A stretch of DNA of 47,475 nt from assembly GCA_038321545.1 (NCBI GenBank), contig JBBQFB010000005.1, positions 1-47,475 of the forward strand. Direction: 5' to 3'. This DNA comes from VFJZ01 sp038321545. GTDB lineage: Bacteria; Actinomycetota; Thermoleophilia; Gaiellales; F1-60-MAGs149. The notes under the pieces are model-generated. The model made no database searches. It saw only the letters and a program-made list of their open reading frames with translations, and was not told where the DNA came from. Position numbers and translations under genes: made by a program. Shown here one piece after another: positions 8,163 through 15,514 of this stretch. Numbering within the stretch: position 1 is the first letter of the stretch; each line of letters starts with the position of its first letter.

Positions 8163-8999
8163 ATGGACGCCATCCTCGAACGAGCCCCGGCCAAGATCAA
8201 CCTCGTGCTGCGTGTCGGGCCGCGGCGGAGCGACGGCTACCACGAAGTGGCGTCGCTGATGGCGCGTGTCGATCTGGCAGACACGCTGACCGTGGCTCGC
8301 GCTGCCCGCACCGTTGTCGAATGCCCGGGACTCGAGGGCGGCGATACGCTCGTGACACGTGCGCTGACGGCGTTTCTGGAGGCGGTCGGGCCGGGTCGTG
8401 CGCCGGGCGGGTTTCACGCGGTTGTTGCGAAGCGGATCCCGGCTGGTGCGGGGCTTGGCGGTGGCTCGTCCGACGCCGCCGCTGCGCTGCGGGCCGCGAA
8501 CCGGCTCTGCGGCGACCCGCTCGGTGCGGCCGAGCTGTCTGCCATCGCTGCGACGATCGGGTCGGACGTGCCGTTCTTCCTCGGACCGGCGGTTGCAATT
8601 GCACGGGGTCGCGGCGAGCAAATAGCAGCCGGCCCGCAGCTGCCCCCGGTCGGCGTCGTCCTCGCCCACCCGGGGCGCCCGCTCGCCACCCGCGACGTCT
8701 ATGACGCTTACCGCACGGCCGGTCCTGCCGCCCCTCTCGAGCCACCGGACCCGATCCCGTCCCTCGGCGTCCTGGCGATGCTCGTCGCCAACGACCTCGC
8801 ACCCGTCGCCGAGCGGCTCGAACCGGCTTGCGGTGCCCTGCGCCGCGAACTGACCGCTCGCGGAGCGGCCGCGGCCTGCGTGACGGGGTCGGGGTCGGCC
8901 GTGTTCGGCCTGTTCGCCGACGTCGCCGCGGCGACCGTTGCGGCCGACGCGCTGCCGGGCGCCGCGTGGGCCCGGGCCGCTACCCTGTCGGCATCGTGA
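8163..8999 (+). CDS. ispE: 4-diphosphocytidyl-2-C-methyl-D-erythritol kinase IspE
   Basis: A 278-residue GHMP kinase that catalyses the ATP-dependent step of the non-mevalonate isoprenoid pathway. The substrate-binding APAKINLVLRV opens the protein, the GHMP ATP loop is PAGAGLGGGSSDAAAAL, and the C-terminal glycine-rich VTGSGSAVFGLF is in place. Length is normal. The ATG at 8163 lacks a Shine-Dalgarno sequence; a weak CACCAT box stands 9 bases upstream. A single CAATTGCACGG core at 8596-8606 lies in frame within the gene, encoding part of an AVAIARGRG segment. The stop overlaps the next start (GTGA), so the small membrane protein is in the same operon. Confidence 0.93.
   Translation: MDAILERAPAKINLVLRVGPRRSDGYHEVASLMARVDLADTLTVARAARTVVECPGLEGGDTLVTRALTAFLEAVGPGRAPGGFHAVVAKRIPAGAGLGGGSSDAAAALRAANRLCGDPLGAAELSAIAATIGSDVPFFLGPAVAIARGRGEQIAAGPQLPPVGVVLAHPGRPLATRDVYDAYRTAGPAAPLEPPDPIPSLGVLAMLVANDLAPVAERLEPACGALRRELTARGAAAACVTGSGSAVFGLFADVAAATVAADALPGAAWARAATLSAS
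8594..8606. repeat. Single repeat core inside ispE
   Basis: TGCAATTGCACGG occurs once within the coding region, without a partner 22 bp away. It could be chance or a captured repeat; the encoded residues fit the family, so it does not damage the gene. Confidence 0.45.
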
Positions 9000-9403
9000 A
9001 GCGGATCGAAGTCGACCCGTCCGATATCAGGATCACCACGCTCGGCTACGGCACCGACCCGGCGCCGGCCGGCGGCCCGGGCGGCTGGCTGCGGCGCTAC
9101 CGGCTCCGCCTCGCCGGCGGGCTCGCCATCCTCGAAACGCTCCTATGGGCGTTCGACGTCTCCAAGATCGCGCTGCTCGCCGTCGCCGTCGCGACCGTCG
9201 CGTTCCACTTCTTCGTCACGCCCCACGTCCGGTCGTACACGTTCCGGCAGATCTCGTGGGTGATCGCGTTCGCGCAGGCCCTGGTCGCCATCGGAGCGAT
9301 CCTGCTCGTCGTCTTCACCACCCTCGTCGCGATCCTGATCTTCGGCTTCCTGGTGCTGCTCGTGATCGGTGGTCTCGCCGCGCTCCTCGGCGACCGCCGG
9401 TGA
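8996..9403 (+). CDS. Small membrane protein of unknown function
   Basis: A 135-residue protein with a polar, glycine-rich N-terminus (about 40 residues) and three hydrophobic segments: about 45-57 (short), 58-77 and 93-130. The last stretch is very long and could form two helices. I recognise no domain. The GTG start overlaps the ispE stop and the protein's own stop overlaps the dipeptidase start. A TACCCT hexamer at 8981, 9 bases before the start, may be an internal promoter. Confidence 0.75.
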   Translation: MKRIEVDPSDIRITTLGYGTDPAPAGGPGGWLRRYRLRLAGGLAILETLLWAFDVSKIALLAVAVATVAFHFFVTPHVRSYTFRQISWVIAFAQALVAIGAILLVVFTTLVAILIFGFLVLLVIGGLAALLGDRR

Positions 9404-10389
9404 TCGTCGACCTCCACTCCGACCTGCTCATCGACATCGCCGATCGCCGCGTCGCCGGCGAACGAGACGTGTTCCGCCGCCGCCACCTGCCGGCGCTCTC
9501 CGTCGCCGGAGTGCGCGTGCAACTCCTCGCCGTCTACTGCCCGACGCAGCACGCAACGGACCTCGCCCTGCGCCACGCGCTGCGCCTCATCGAGGCCGCC
9601 TACCGCGACGCCGACGAGTCCGAGGGTGCGCTCGCCATCGTCAGCACGGGGCGCGAGCTCGCCGCAGCGCTCGACGCGGGCGCGATCGCGGGCATCCTCA
9701 CCCTCGAAGGCGCCGAGCCACTCGGCCGCGAACCGGAACTCGCACGGCTCTTCGGACGCCTCGGCGTCCGCTCCATCGGCCTCACGTGGAACCGCGCGAA
9801 CGACTTCGCCGACGGCACCACCGAGGATCGCGGCGCCGGCATCACGCCCGCCGGCCGGCGCCTGCTCGCCGAGATGGCCGAGGCAGGAATCGCACTCGAC
9901 CTCTCGCACCTGACCGAGCGCGGCGCGCACGATGGGCTCGAACACGCGCCCGGACCGGTGTTCGCGTCGCACTCGAACGCCGCCGCCGTATACGACACCC
10001 TCCGAAACGTCTCCGACGACGTGCTGCGCGGCATCGCCGACCGCGGCGGCGTCTGCGGTCTCAACCTGCTGCCCCTGCTGCTCGGGCCGGCCACCGTCGG
10101 CATCCAGGCTGCGCTCCACCACGACCACATCGTCGCCGTCGCCGGCGCGACGCTGCCGGCCATTGGCGCCGACTTCGTCGCGTTCCTGCCGCACGGGCCG
10201 TCCGAGCCACATCACCTGCTCCCGCCCGAGGGATTCGACGCGACGCTCGCAGCGGCGCCCGAGCCGCCGCGAGAGACCGCCTACGCCGACGTCCGCAGCG
10301 CCGTCGCCGCAGGCTCCGGCGACGCTGCGGCCGACGCGCTGCTGTCCGGCAACGCGCTTGCCTTCCTGCAGCGCGCCCTACCGGCCTGA
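9400..10389 (+). CDS. Membrane dipeptidase-like protein (peptidase M19)
   Basis: A 329-residue renal-dipeptidase family protein, a zinc-dependent TIM-barrel hydrolase acting on dipeptides, some of them D-amino acid or beta-lactam-like. The first metal motif is DLHSDLLID at the N-terminus, followed by TLEGAEPLG with the bridging Glu, GLTWNRANDFADG, ALDLSHLTERG and FASHSNAAAVY, all in family order. The expected secretion signal is absent, so it is probably cytoplasmic. Start GTG 9400 overlaps the preceding stop. The gene ends 4 bases before the convergent enolase-superfamily gene. Confidence 0.88.
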   Translation: MIVDLHSDLLIDIADRRVAGERDVFRRRHLPALSVAGVRVQLLAVYCPTQHATDLALRHALRLIEAAYRDADESEGALAIVSTGRELAAALDAGAIAGILTLEGAEPLGREPELARLFGRLGVRSIGLTWNRANDFADGTTEDRGAGITPAGRRLLAEMAEAGIALDLSHLTERGAHDGLEHAPGPVFASHSNAAAVYDTLRNVSDDVLRGIADRGGVCGLNLLPLLLGPATVGIQAALHHDHIVAVAGATLPAIGADFVAFLPHGPSEPHHLLPPEGFDATLAAAPEPPRETAYADVRSAVAAGSGDAAADALLSGNALAFLQRALPA

Positions 10390-10393
10390 GACG

Positions 10394-11380
10394 TCAGACG
10401 ATGCCGGCCACCGGCGCGAGAGCCGGCAGGGGACTCTGCGGCAGGCCCGCGCGGGCCTCGCCGACGTTGTACTCGCGCGGCGCCACGTCGTTTGCCGCAG
10501 CGGAGTAGAACAGGCTCGCGAACGCCTGGATGTGGTCGCGGCCGACATCGAGCTCCGTCTGGCCACCGCCGTAGAGCGCGATCCGGTGCGCCTTGCAGAA
10601 CTCGATCGTGGCGAACAGGTTCACGACCGGTCCGAACCGCGACGGCTTGATGTTCATGCGCCGCGGCAGGATCGGAAGCGCCTGGATGTCCGCGACCGAG
10701 TGGATGATCGCATCGAACGCCAGCCGGTGCTCGTGTCCGCGGAACAGGTCGAGCCAGCCGTCCGCGAACCACGCGTCCTCGATCGTCGTGTCGTCGTCGA
10801 AGCGATCTCGGCACGCGACGTAGAGGCGCTCGTCAGCGGGCTGCCCGACGACCGCCGCCGGGTAGTGGGCCTTCAGGTCGAGCACGCGCACGCGACCGCT
10901 CGCTGCGAGCCAGTCGAGGTACCGATCGTCCCACTCCGGCTCCGGATCGAGCTTGAACTCCAGGCCGGGCGCGAACCCGAGCCACGGACGCACGTCGTGA
11001 CGGGTCGACATGCAGAACCGCACCGGCCGGTACGGCAGGCCGAGGGCCTCCCCGAGCGTCTGCCGGCCCTGCCGCAGCGCAAGGTCGAGCGCGGCCGACT
11101 CGAAACCCCAGCGCCGGTAGCCGTTGCCGAAGCCCGCCAGTAGGTGCGACGCCTCATCGAACGTGCTGGCGCCGGTCAGGTCGACCGGCGGGGCGGCCGC
11201 CAGCACGTCATGCTCCGGCACGTCGTAGGTGACATCCTCGCCGCGGCCCTCGAGCCCGCCGCCGCGCATCACGATCGTGGTCGTCACGCGCGTCCACTCC
11301 GCCGTCACGTGCTCGTGGCGCTCGAGCGAGTAGTCCTCGATGTCGACCTTCAGGTCCGCGATGCGGGCATAGAGATCCAT
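10394..11380 (-). CDS. Enolase-superfamily protein of unknown substrate
   Basis: A 328-residue protein whose C-terminal two-thirds fit the mandelate racemase/muconate lactonizing enzyme barrel. Candidate catalytic residues follow in the expected strand order: Lys in EFKLD, Asp in VLDLKAHY, Glu in TIEDAWF, Asp in LAFDAIIHS and Lys in MNIKPSRFG, then a glycine-rich YGGGQTELDVGRDHIQ segment near the end. Such enzymes abstract a proton next to a carboxylate using magnesium. The N-terminal capping domain is less typical. The substrate cannot be assigned. A TAGGCT -10 box 6 bases before the ATG indicates a leaderless message. It is divergent from the histidine phosphatase gene with only 33 bp between starts. 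Confidence 0.7.
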   Translation of the reverse strand: MDLYARIADLKVDIEDYSLERHEHVTAEWTRVTTTIVMRGGGLEGRGEDVTYDVPEHDVLAAAPPVDLTGASTFDEASHLLAGFGNGYRRWGFESAALDLALRQGRQTLGEALGLPYRPVRFCMSTRHDVRPWLGFAPGLEFKLDPEPEWDDRYLDWLAASGRVRVLDLKAHYPAAVVGQPADERLYVACRDRFDDDTTIEDAWFADGWLDLFRGHEHRLAFDAIIHSVADIQALPILPRRMNIKPSRFGPVVNLFATIEFCKAHRIALYGGGQTELDVGRDHIQAFASLFYSAAANDVAPREYNVGEARAGLPQSPLPALAPVAGIV

Positions 11381-11386
11381 GACGGC

Positions 11387-11392
11387 AGCCTA
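11387..11392 (-). promoter_or_regulatory. -10 box of leaderless enolase-superfamily gene
   Basis: TAGGCT on the minus strand ends 6 bases before the ATG at 11380. The divergent phosphatase start at 11414 is preceded by a weaker GATGAT (11402-11407), also 6 bases away. Confidence 0.5.
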
Positions 11393-11413
11393 CCCGCCAG
11401 CGATGATACGACC

Positions 11414-12004
11414 GTGGAGCTCGCCCATGCAGACGTCGTCCTGATCCGGCACGGCGAGACGACCTACAACGCCGCCGAGCTGCTGAACGGCGACCCGGCC
11501 GTCGACGTGCCGCTGACCGCCGCCGGCCTCGCCCAGTGCCGCCGACTGCGGCCGGCACTCGCCGAGATCGCGTGGGCCGCCGTCATCGTGACGCCGTTCC
11601 AGCGCACCCGGGAGAGCCTCGAGGAGATGCTGCCCGGGAAGCACCCGACCGTCGACGCCGACCTCGGCGACATCTGCCTCGGGTTCCTCGAGTCGCAGCC
11701 GCGTGCCGCGTACCGCGCCTGGCGGAAGACCCACGGCGTGGAAGAGGCGCCGCACGGCGGCGGCGAGTCGCGCCTCGCCGCCGTCGCACGCTACGCCCGC
11801 GGTCTGCGGCGCCTCGCGGAGGAAACGCCGTACCCGGCGCTCGTCGTCACGCACGACCAGCCGATCCGCTACCTCCTGAACGTGCTGGCCGGCAACGACC
11901 CGGTGCTCGGACCGGCGCCGCCCGTGCCGAACGCCACGCCCTACCCGTTCACGGCCGCGATGCTGGCGGAGGGCGCCCGACGCCTCACCGCGTCGCTCGG
12001 GTAA
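11414..12004 (+). CDS. Histidine phosphatase superfamily protein
   Basis: A 196-residue protein of the phosphoglycerate mutase-like fold. The phosphohistidine motif LIRHGETTYN lies near residue 10, a second Arg is in VTPFQRTRES, and the second catalytic His in LVVTHDQPIRYLL follows near residue 150. Substrates of such small members include phosphosugars, nucleotides and alpha-ribazole phosphate; none can be preferred here. GTG 11414 is the start that keeps the short N-terminus typical of the family. The stop codon is part of the -10 box of the next gene. Confidence 0.82.
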   Translation: MELAHADVVLIRHGETTYNAAELLNGDPAVDVPLTAAGLAQCRRLRPALAEIAWAAVIVTPFQRTRESLEEMLPGKHPTVDADLGDICLGFLESQPRAAYRAWRKTHGVEEAPHGGGESRLAAVARYARGLRRLAEETPYPALVVTHDQPIRYLLNVLAGNDPVLGPAPPVPNATPYPFTAAMLAEGARRLTASLG

Positions 12005-12007
12005 CGT
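12002..12007 (+). promoter_or_regulatory. -10 box made from upstream stop codon
   Basis: TAACGT includes the TAA stop of the phosphatase gene and ends 7 bases before the ATG at 12015. Confidence 0.5.
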
Positions 12008-12014
12008 CCCGAGG

Positions 12015-13631
12015 ATGGCATCCCGCTCCTCCGCCGACCTCGCGCTCGTCGGCGCCCGCATCCGCACCCTCGACCCGCAGCGCCCGACCGCGACGGCCGT
12101 CGCCATGCGCGCCGGCACGATCGTCGCCGTCGGCTCCGACGCCGAGGTGCGGGCGGCGTGCGACAGCGCGACCGAAATGATCGACCTCGCGGGCACGGCC
12201 GTCGTGCCGGGCCTGACCGACTCGCACATCCACCCGTTCCTCGGCGCGGACGGGACGCTCGGCGCCGACCTGACCGGCGTCCTCACGCTCGAGGGCGTCC
12301 TCGACGCGCTGCGCGCCGAGCGGGCGCGCTGCGGCGAGGGCGCCTGGATCCGCGGATACGCGCTGGCGTACGAGGCCTTCCCGGACGGCGGCATCGACGG
12401 GCGGCTGATCGAGGACGCGGTCGGCGGCAACCCGGCGCTGCTCAGCTTCTTCGACTTCCACACGGCGCTCGCCTCGCCCGAGGCGCTGCGCCGCGCCGGC
12501 GTCGACGGACCGCGCACGTTCACGGAGGCGGCCGAGGTCGTGTGTATCGACGGATCGCCGACCGGTGAGCTGCGCGAGCCCGGCGCGATCTCCCTCGTGC
12601 AGGAGGCCGTGCCCGAGCCGACGGACGAGGAACGCCTGTTGCGCTACCGCGCCGCGTTCGAGCAGATGAACGCGGTCGGTCTCACCGGTGGGCACGTGAT
12701 GATCGGGTCGCCGCAGCTGTTCGAGGTGTGCCGCGAGCTGGATGCCCGCGGCTGGCTGACCGTCCGGTGCGTCGTGCCGCTCCACCAGGAGCCGGACATC
12801 TCCGACGACGAGATCGCGGTGCGCCTGCCGCTGCTGGGCGAACGGGGACGCATGTGGCGCGGCGGGACGGCCAAGTTCTTCATCGACGGCGTCGTCGAGA
12901 CGGGCACGTCGTGGCTGTACGAGCCCGACAACAACGGCGGCGGCACCGTGCCCTTCTGGCCCACGGAGGCGCGCTACGCCTCGGTGGTCGCGCGGTTCGC
13001 GCGCGCGGGCTTCGCCTGTACGACGCACGCCGTCGGCGACCGGGCCGTCCGGGCCGCGCTCGACGCCTACCGTGCGGCCGGGCCGGTGGCGGGCGGCATG
13101 CACCGCATCGAGCACATCGAGACGCTGCAGGACCACGATTTGCCGCGGTTCGCGGCCGAGCACGTCTGCGCGTCCATGCAGCCGCTGCACATGGAGAACA
13201 ACTCGGCCGACCAGACCGATCCGTGGAGCCGCGCGCTCGGCCCGCAGCGGAGCGGCCGAGCGTTCCGGACCCGCGACATCTGGGACACGGGCGCGCTGGT
13301 CTGCCTCGGATCCGACTGGCCCGTCGCGCGGTTCGATCCGCGCCGCGGCATGGGCTGGTGCCGGCTGCGGCGCGAGCCAGGCCATCCGGAGCGCGGATCG
13401 TACGGCCCGGATCAGTGCCTGACGGGGCTGGAAACGCTGCTCGGGTACACCAGCAATCCGGCCACGCTGGTCGGCGAGAGCGCCCTGAACGGCTGCATCC
13501 GCGAGGGGTACCGCGCCGACCTGAGCGGGTTCGCGAGCGATCCGGTCGACCTCGACGCCGACGACCTGCTGGAGCTGCCGGTCACGTTGTGCGTGGTCGA
13601 CGGCGCCGTGCGGCACCGCGCGGGCGTCTAG
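12015..13631 (+). CDS. YtcJ-like amidohydrolase (amidohydrolase family 3)
   Basis: A 538-residue metal-dependent hydrolase. It starts with the small beta-sandwich (LALVGARIRTLDP), then the metal-binding DSHIHP near residue 74, a KFFIDGVVETGTSWLY segment holding a metal-site Lys, a TTHAVGDRA His motif, a HRIEHIE His, and CLGSDWPVARFDP with the catalytic Asp. These place it with YtcJ and related N-acyl or formamide hydrolases, usually of unknown substrate. The ATG has a TAACGT box 7 bases upstream. The stop codon overlaps that of the convergent regulator (shared CTAG). Confidence 0.87.
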   Translation: MASRSSADLALVGARIRTLDPQRPTATAVAMRAGTIVAVGSDAEVRAACDSATEMIDLAGTAVVPGLTDSHIHPFLGADGTLGADLTGVLTLEGVLDALRAERARCGEGAWIRGYALAYEAFPDGGIDGRLIEDAVGGNPALLSFFDFHTALASPEALRRAGVDGPRTFTEAAEVVCIDGSPTGELREPGAISLVQEAVPEPTDEERLLRYRAAFEQMNAVGLTGGHVMIGSPQLFEVCRELDARGWLTVRCVVPLHQEPDISDDEIAVRLPLLGERGRMWRGGTAKFFIDGVVETGTSWLYEPDNNGGGTVPFWPTEARYASVVARFARAGFACTTHAVGDRAVRAALDAYRAAGPVAGGMHRIEHIETLQDHDLPRFAAEHVCASMQPLHMENNSADQTDPWSRALGPQRSGRAFRTRDIWDTGALVCLGSDWPVARFDPRRGMGWCRLRREPGHPERGSYGPDQCLTGLETLLGYTSNPATLVGESALNGCIREGYRADLSGFASDPVDLDADDLLELPVTLCVVDGAVRHRAGV

Positions 13632-14464
13632 ACGGCGACTGCCGCCACCTGTGCGGCGGCGGTGAACGGATCGCCCTCGAGCAGCACTGCGCCGAGCGTC
13701 CCGGCCTCCTCGGCCCGGGCGCCGGCACCGCCGATCGCGAGCAGCCGTCCAAGGCCGAGCTCGGCCATCCCCGGAACCGCGAACCGCTCGGGGACGACGG
13801 CCGCCAGGACCACGGCGGCCGGCTGCAGCACGGCGGCGGCGCGCGCGATCGTCGCCGTCGGCGAGTCGGGCCCGAGCAGGGTGATCCGCCAGCCGTGCTC
13901 GCGCAGCGCGAGCCCGAACGCGGCCAGGCCGAGGTCGTGCCGCTCGCCGGCCGGGCACGCCAGCAGCGCACGCGGTCCCGACCCCGTGTCCCAGCCGCGC
14001 GCGAGCTGCCGCAGGCGGCCGCCGATCAGGTTCGACGCGAAGTGTTCGCGGGCGATCTGCTGCGGCCCCGACTCCCACCGGTCGCCGATCACCTTCAGCA
14101 CGGGGAGCACGGCCTCGACGATCACGGCCTCGGTCGATCCCGCACCGAACAGCTGGTCGAGCACGTCCTCGGCTGCCCCCGCATCGAACCGGTCAAACGC
14201 GTCCACGAGGCGGCCCAGCGCCTCGTCCGGTGCAAGCGCGACGTGCACGGCGCGGGCCGCCTCGGCTGCCGACAGGCCCTCCGCGAGCCGTGCTCGCATC
14301 GTCCGCACGCGTCGCTCGTCGGCGGACGAGTAGAGGCGATAGCCGGACGCCGTTCGCTCGGGATCGAGCAGGCCGTAGCGGACCTCCCAGGCCCGCAGCA
14401 GCTCGGGGCTCGTCCCCGTCCGGCGCGCCAGCTCGCCGATGCGCAGTCGTCGCTCGGCTCGCAC
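13628..14464 (-). CDS. CarH/LitR-like B12-binding MerR regulator
   Basis: A 278-residue regulator. Residues 7-75 form a MerR-type winged helix (RIGELARRTGTSPELLRAWE, then a GYRLYS wing), 78-158 a B12-binding four-helix bundle, and 160-278 a cobalamin-binding Rossmann domain. The bundle carries the W-x9-EH signature (Trp130, Glu140, His141). The Rossmann domain has GERHDLG with His176 in the place of the lower cobalt ligand of CarH, then LGPDSP. In CarH, dark AdoCbl tetramers repress and light breaks them up. The residue equal to CarH His132 is Glu131 here. GTG 14464 lies 2 bases after the sigma factor stop, so both share an operon. Confidence 0.88.
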   Translation of the reverse strand: MRAERRLRIGELARRTGTSPELLRAWEVRYGLLDPERTASGYRLYSSADERRVRTMRARLAEGLSAAEAARAVHVALAPDEALGRLVDAFDRFDAGAAEDVLDQLFGAGSTEAVIVEAVLPVLKVIGDRWESGPQQIAREHFASNLIGGRLRQLARGWDTGSGPRALLACPAGERHDLGLAAFGLALREHGWRITLLGPDSPTATIARAAAVLQPAAVVLAAVVPERFAVPGMAELGLGRLLAIGGAGARAEEAGTLGAVLLEGDPFTAAAQVAAVAV

Positions 14465-14466
14465 CT

Positions 14467-15006
14467 CTAGGCCAGCGCGAGCGCCAGCTGGTCGAGGGCC
14501 GCGCGGCCGCGGCTCTTGACCGTGCCGGTGGGAAGCCCGGTCTCTTCGGCGATCTCGCGGTAGCTCTTGCCGTCGCCGTAGGCCATTCGCAACGTGGAGC
14601 GCTGAACGGATGACAGCCGCGCGAGGGCGCGCTCGACGGTGAGGCGCAACGCGATGCCATCGGCCGGATCGAGTTGCGACGGCTCGGCGGCGAGCGCGAG
14701 ATCGTCGAGCACCGGCCGCACCGCCGCGCGGCGGAGGGCATCGATGCACCGGCGCGACGCGATCATCGCCAGCCACGTGCGGACACTCGAGCGCGTCGCG
14801 TCGAACGTTGCAACGACGCGCCACGCCTCGGCGAACGTCTCCTGGGTGAGGTCCTCGATGCGGCCCGCGTCATAGCTATGCCTCCGCGCGACGCTGCGCA
14901 CGAGATCGCGGTGGCGGCGGTAGAGCTCTTCGAACGCGCGCGGGTTGCCGGCCGCGGCCTGCCGGCAGAGCTTCTCGTCCGAGGTCGATGGCAGGAAACC
15001 GTCCAT
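14467..15006 (-). CDS. ECF-type RNA polymerase sigma factor (LitS-like context)
   Basis: A 179-residue sigma-70 family protein. Region 2 is at about 15-85 (AFEELYRRHRDLV, then DLTQETFAEAWRV and the RTWL-IASRRCIDALRR stretch), region 4 at about 120-175 (LSSVQRSTLRMAY, SYREIAEETGLPTGTVKSR helix-turn-helix). No anti-sigma factor follows; instead the next gene is the CarH-like regulator, recalling the litS-litR pairs of Streptomyces, in which LitR and B12 control a light-induced sigma factor. ATG 15006 is preceded by TATAGT at 9 bases; a TTG at 15024 would overlap that box. Confidence 0.9.
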   Translation of the reverse strand: MDGFLPSTSDEKLCRQAAAGNPRAFEELYRRHRDLVRSVARRHSYDAGRIEDLTQETFAEAWRVVATFDATRSSVRTWLAMIASRRCIDALRRAAVRPVLDDLALAAEPSQLDPADGIALRLTVERALARLSSVQRSTLRMAYGDGKSYREIAEETGLPTGTVKSRGRAALDQLALALA

Positions 15007-15015
15007 GCGACTAAC

Positions 15016-15021
15016 ACTATA
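15016..15021 (-). promoter_or_regulatory. -10 box of sigma factor operon
   Basis: TATAGT on the minus strand ends 9 bases before the ATG at 15006. It lies within the first CarH-type half-site. Confidence 0.5.
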
Positions 15022-15037
15022 CAAACCCTCTACACGA
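15016..15037 (+). promoter_or_regulatory. Tandem 11-bp CarH-type half-sites
   Basis: ACTATACAAAC (15016-15026) and CCTCTACACGA (15027-15037) each fit nnTnnACAnnn, the half-site pattern I recall for CarH, and follow each other directly at an 11-bp period. They lie between the sigma and SRPBCC starts. The first overlaps the minus-strand -10 box; the second directly abuts the plus-strand one. Further ACA triplets at 15014 and 15039 are out of register. Confidence 0.5.
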
Positions 15038-15043
15038 TACAGT
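15038..15043 (+). promoter_or_regulatory. -10 box of SRPBCC gene
   Basis: TACAGT ends 8 bases before the ATG at 15052 and directly abuts the second CarH-type half-site. Confidence 0.5.
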
Positions 15044-15051
15044 CACCCGTC

Positions 15052-15504
15052 ATGCCGCAGATCACCGTCAGCACTGAGGTAGACGCCCCGATCGAGGTCG
15101 TCTTCGCGTTCCATCTCGATCCGCGCAACGCGGCGCTGATCTCACCGCGCGGGACGAAGGTGGTGTCGGTCGAGGCGCCCGAGCAGGTGCGGCAGGGGGA
15201 CGAGATCCGGCTCGCCGTGCGCCAGTTCCCGTCGCCGTTCGTGCAGCGCTGGCGGGTGCGGATCGAGCGGGTCGAGGAGCCGGTCGCCGTCGTGGACGTC
15301 GCGCTCGCGGGGCCGTTCCCCGTTTGGCGCCACGAGCACCTGTTCGCGGTTGCCGGCGAAGGCCGGACACTGCTGACGGATCACGTCACGTACGCGCTGC
15401 CGTTCGGTGCGATCGGGCGGATCGCGGACCGTCTGGTCGTCCGGCGAGTGCTGTTGTGGACGTTCCGCGCGCGTCAATCGCGCACGCGCGCCATCCTCGG
15501 GTGA
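15052..15504 (+). CDS. SRPBCC superfamily ligand-binding protein (COG4276-like)
   Basis: A 150-residue START/Bet v1-fold protein. The N-terminal strand QITVSTEVDAPIEVVFAFHLDPRN, the central PVWRHEHLF, and the TLLTDHVTYALPFGAIG stretch followed by an Arg-rich end resemble COG4276 proteins, which in several bacteria sit in light-induced operons with photolyase and a MerR/B12 regulator. The hydrophobic pocket suggests a lipid or isoprenoid ligand; this is inference. It is divergent from the sigma-CarH operon, with 45 bp between starts that contain the candidate operator. ATG 15052 is the only sensible start. Confidence 0.82.
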   Translation: MPQITVSTEVDAPIEVVFAFHLDPRNAALISPRGTKVVSVEAPEQVRQGDEIRLAVRQFPSPFVQRWRVRIERVEEPVAVVDVALAGPFPVWRHEHLFAVAGEGRTLLTDHVTYALPFGAIGRIADRLVVRRVLLWTFRARQSRTRAILG

Positions 15505-15508
15505 TACT
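15503..15508 (+). promoter_or_regulatory. -10-like box of FAD oxidoreductase gene
   Basis: GATACT ends 6 bases before the GTG at 15515 and overlaps the TGA stop of the SRPBCC gene. It matches TANNNT at two of three fixed positions. Confidence 0.35.
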
Positions 15509-15514
15509 CCCGCC

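Noticed and set aside
8043..8669. Small open frames rich in QLHG, RAIA and CNCT strings
   Set aside because: These are the CAATTGCACGG repeats read in various frames. They lack starts with promoters and overlap real genes on the other strand.
14465..15051. Cobalamin riboswitch for the B12 regulator
   Set aside because: Only 2 bases separate sigma and regulator genes and the sigma message is probably leaderless, so there is no room for a riboswitch.
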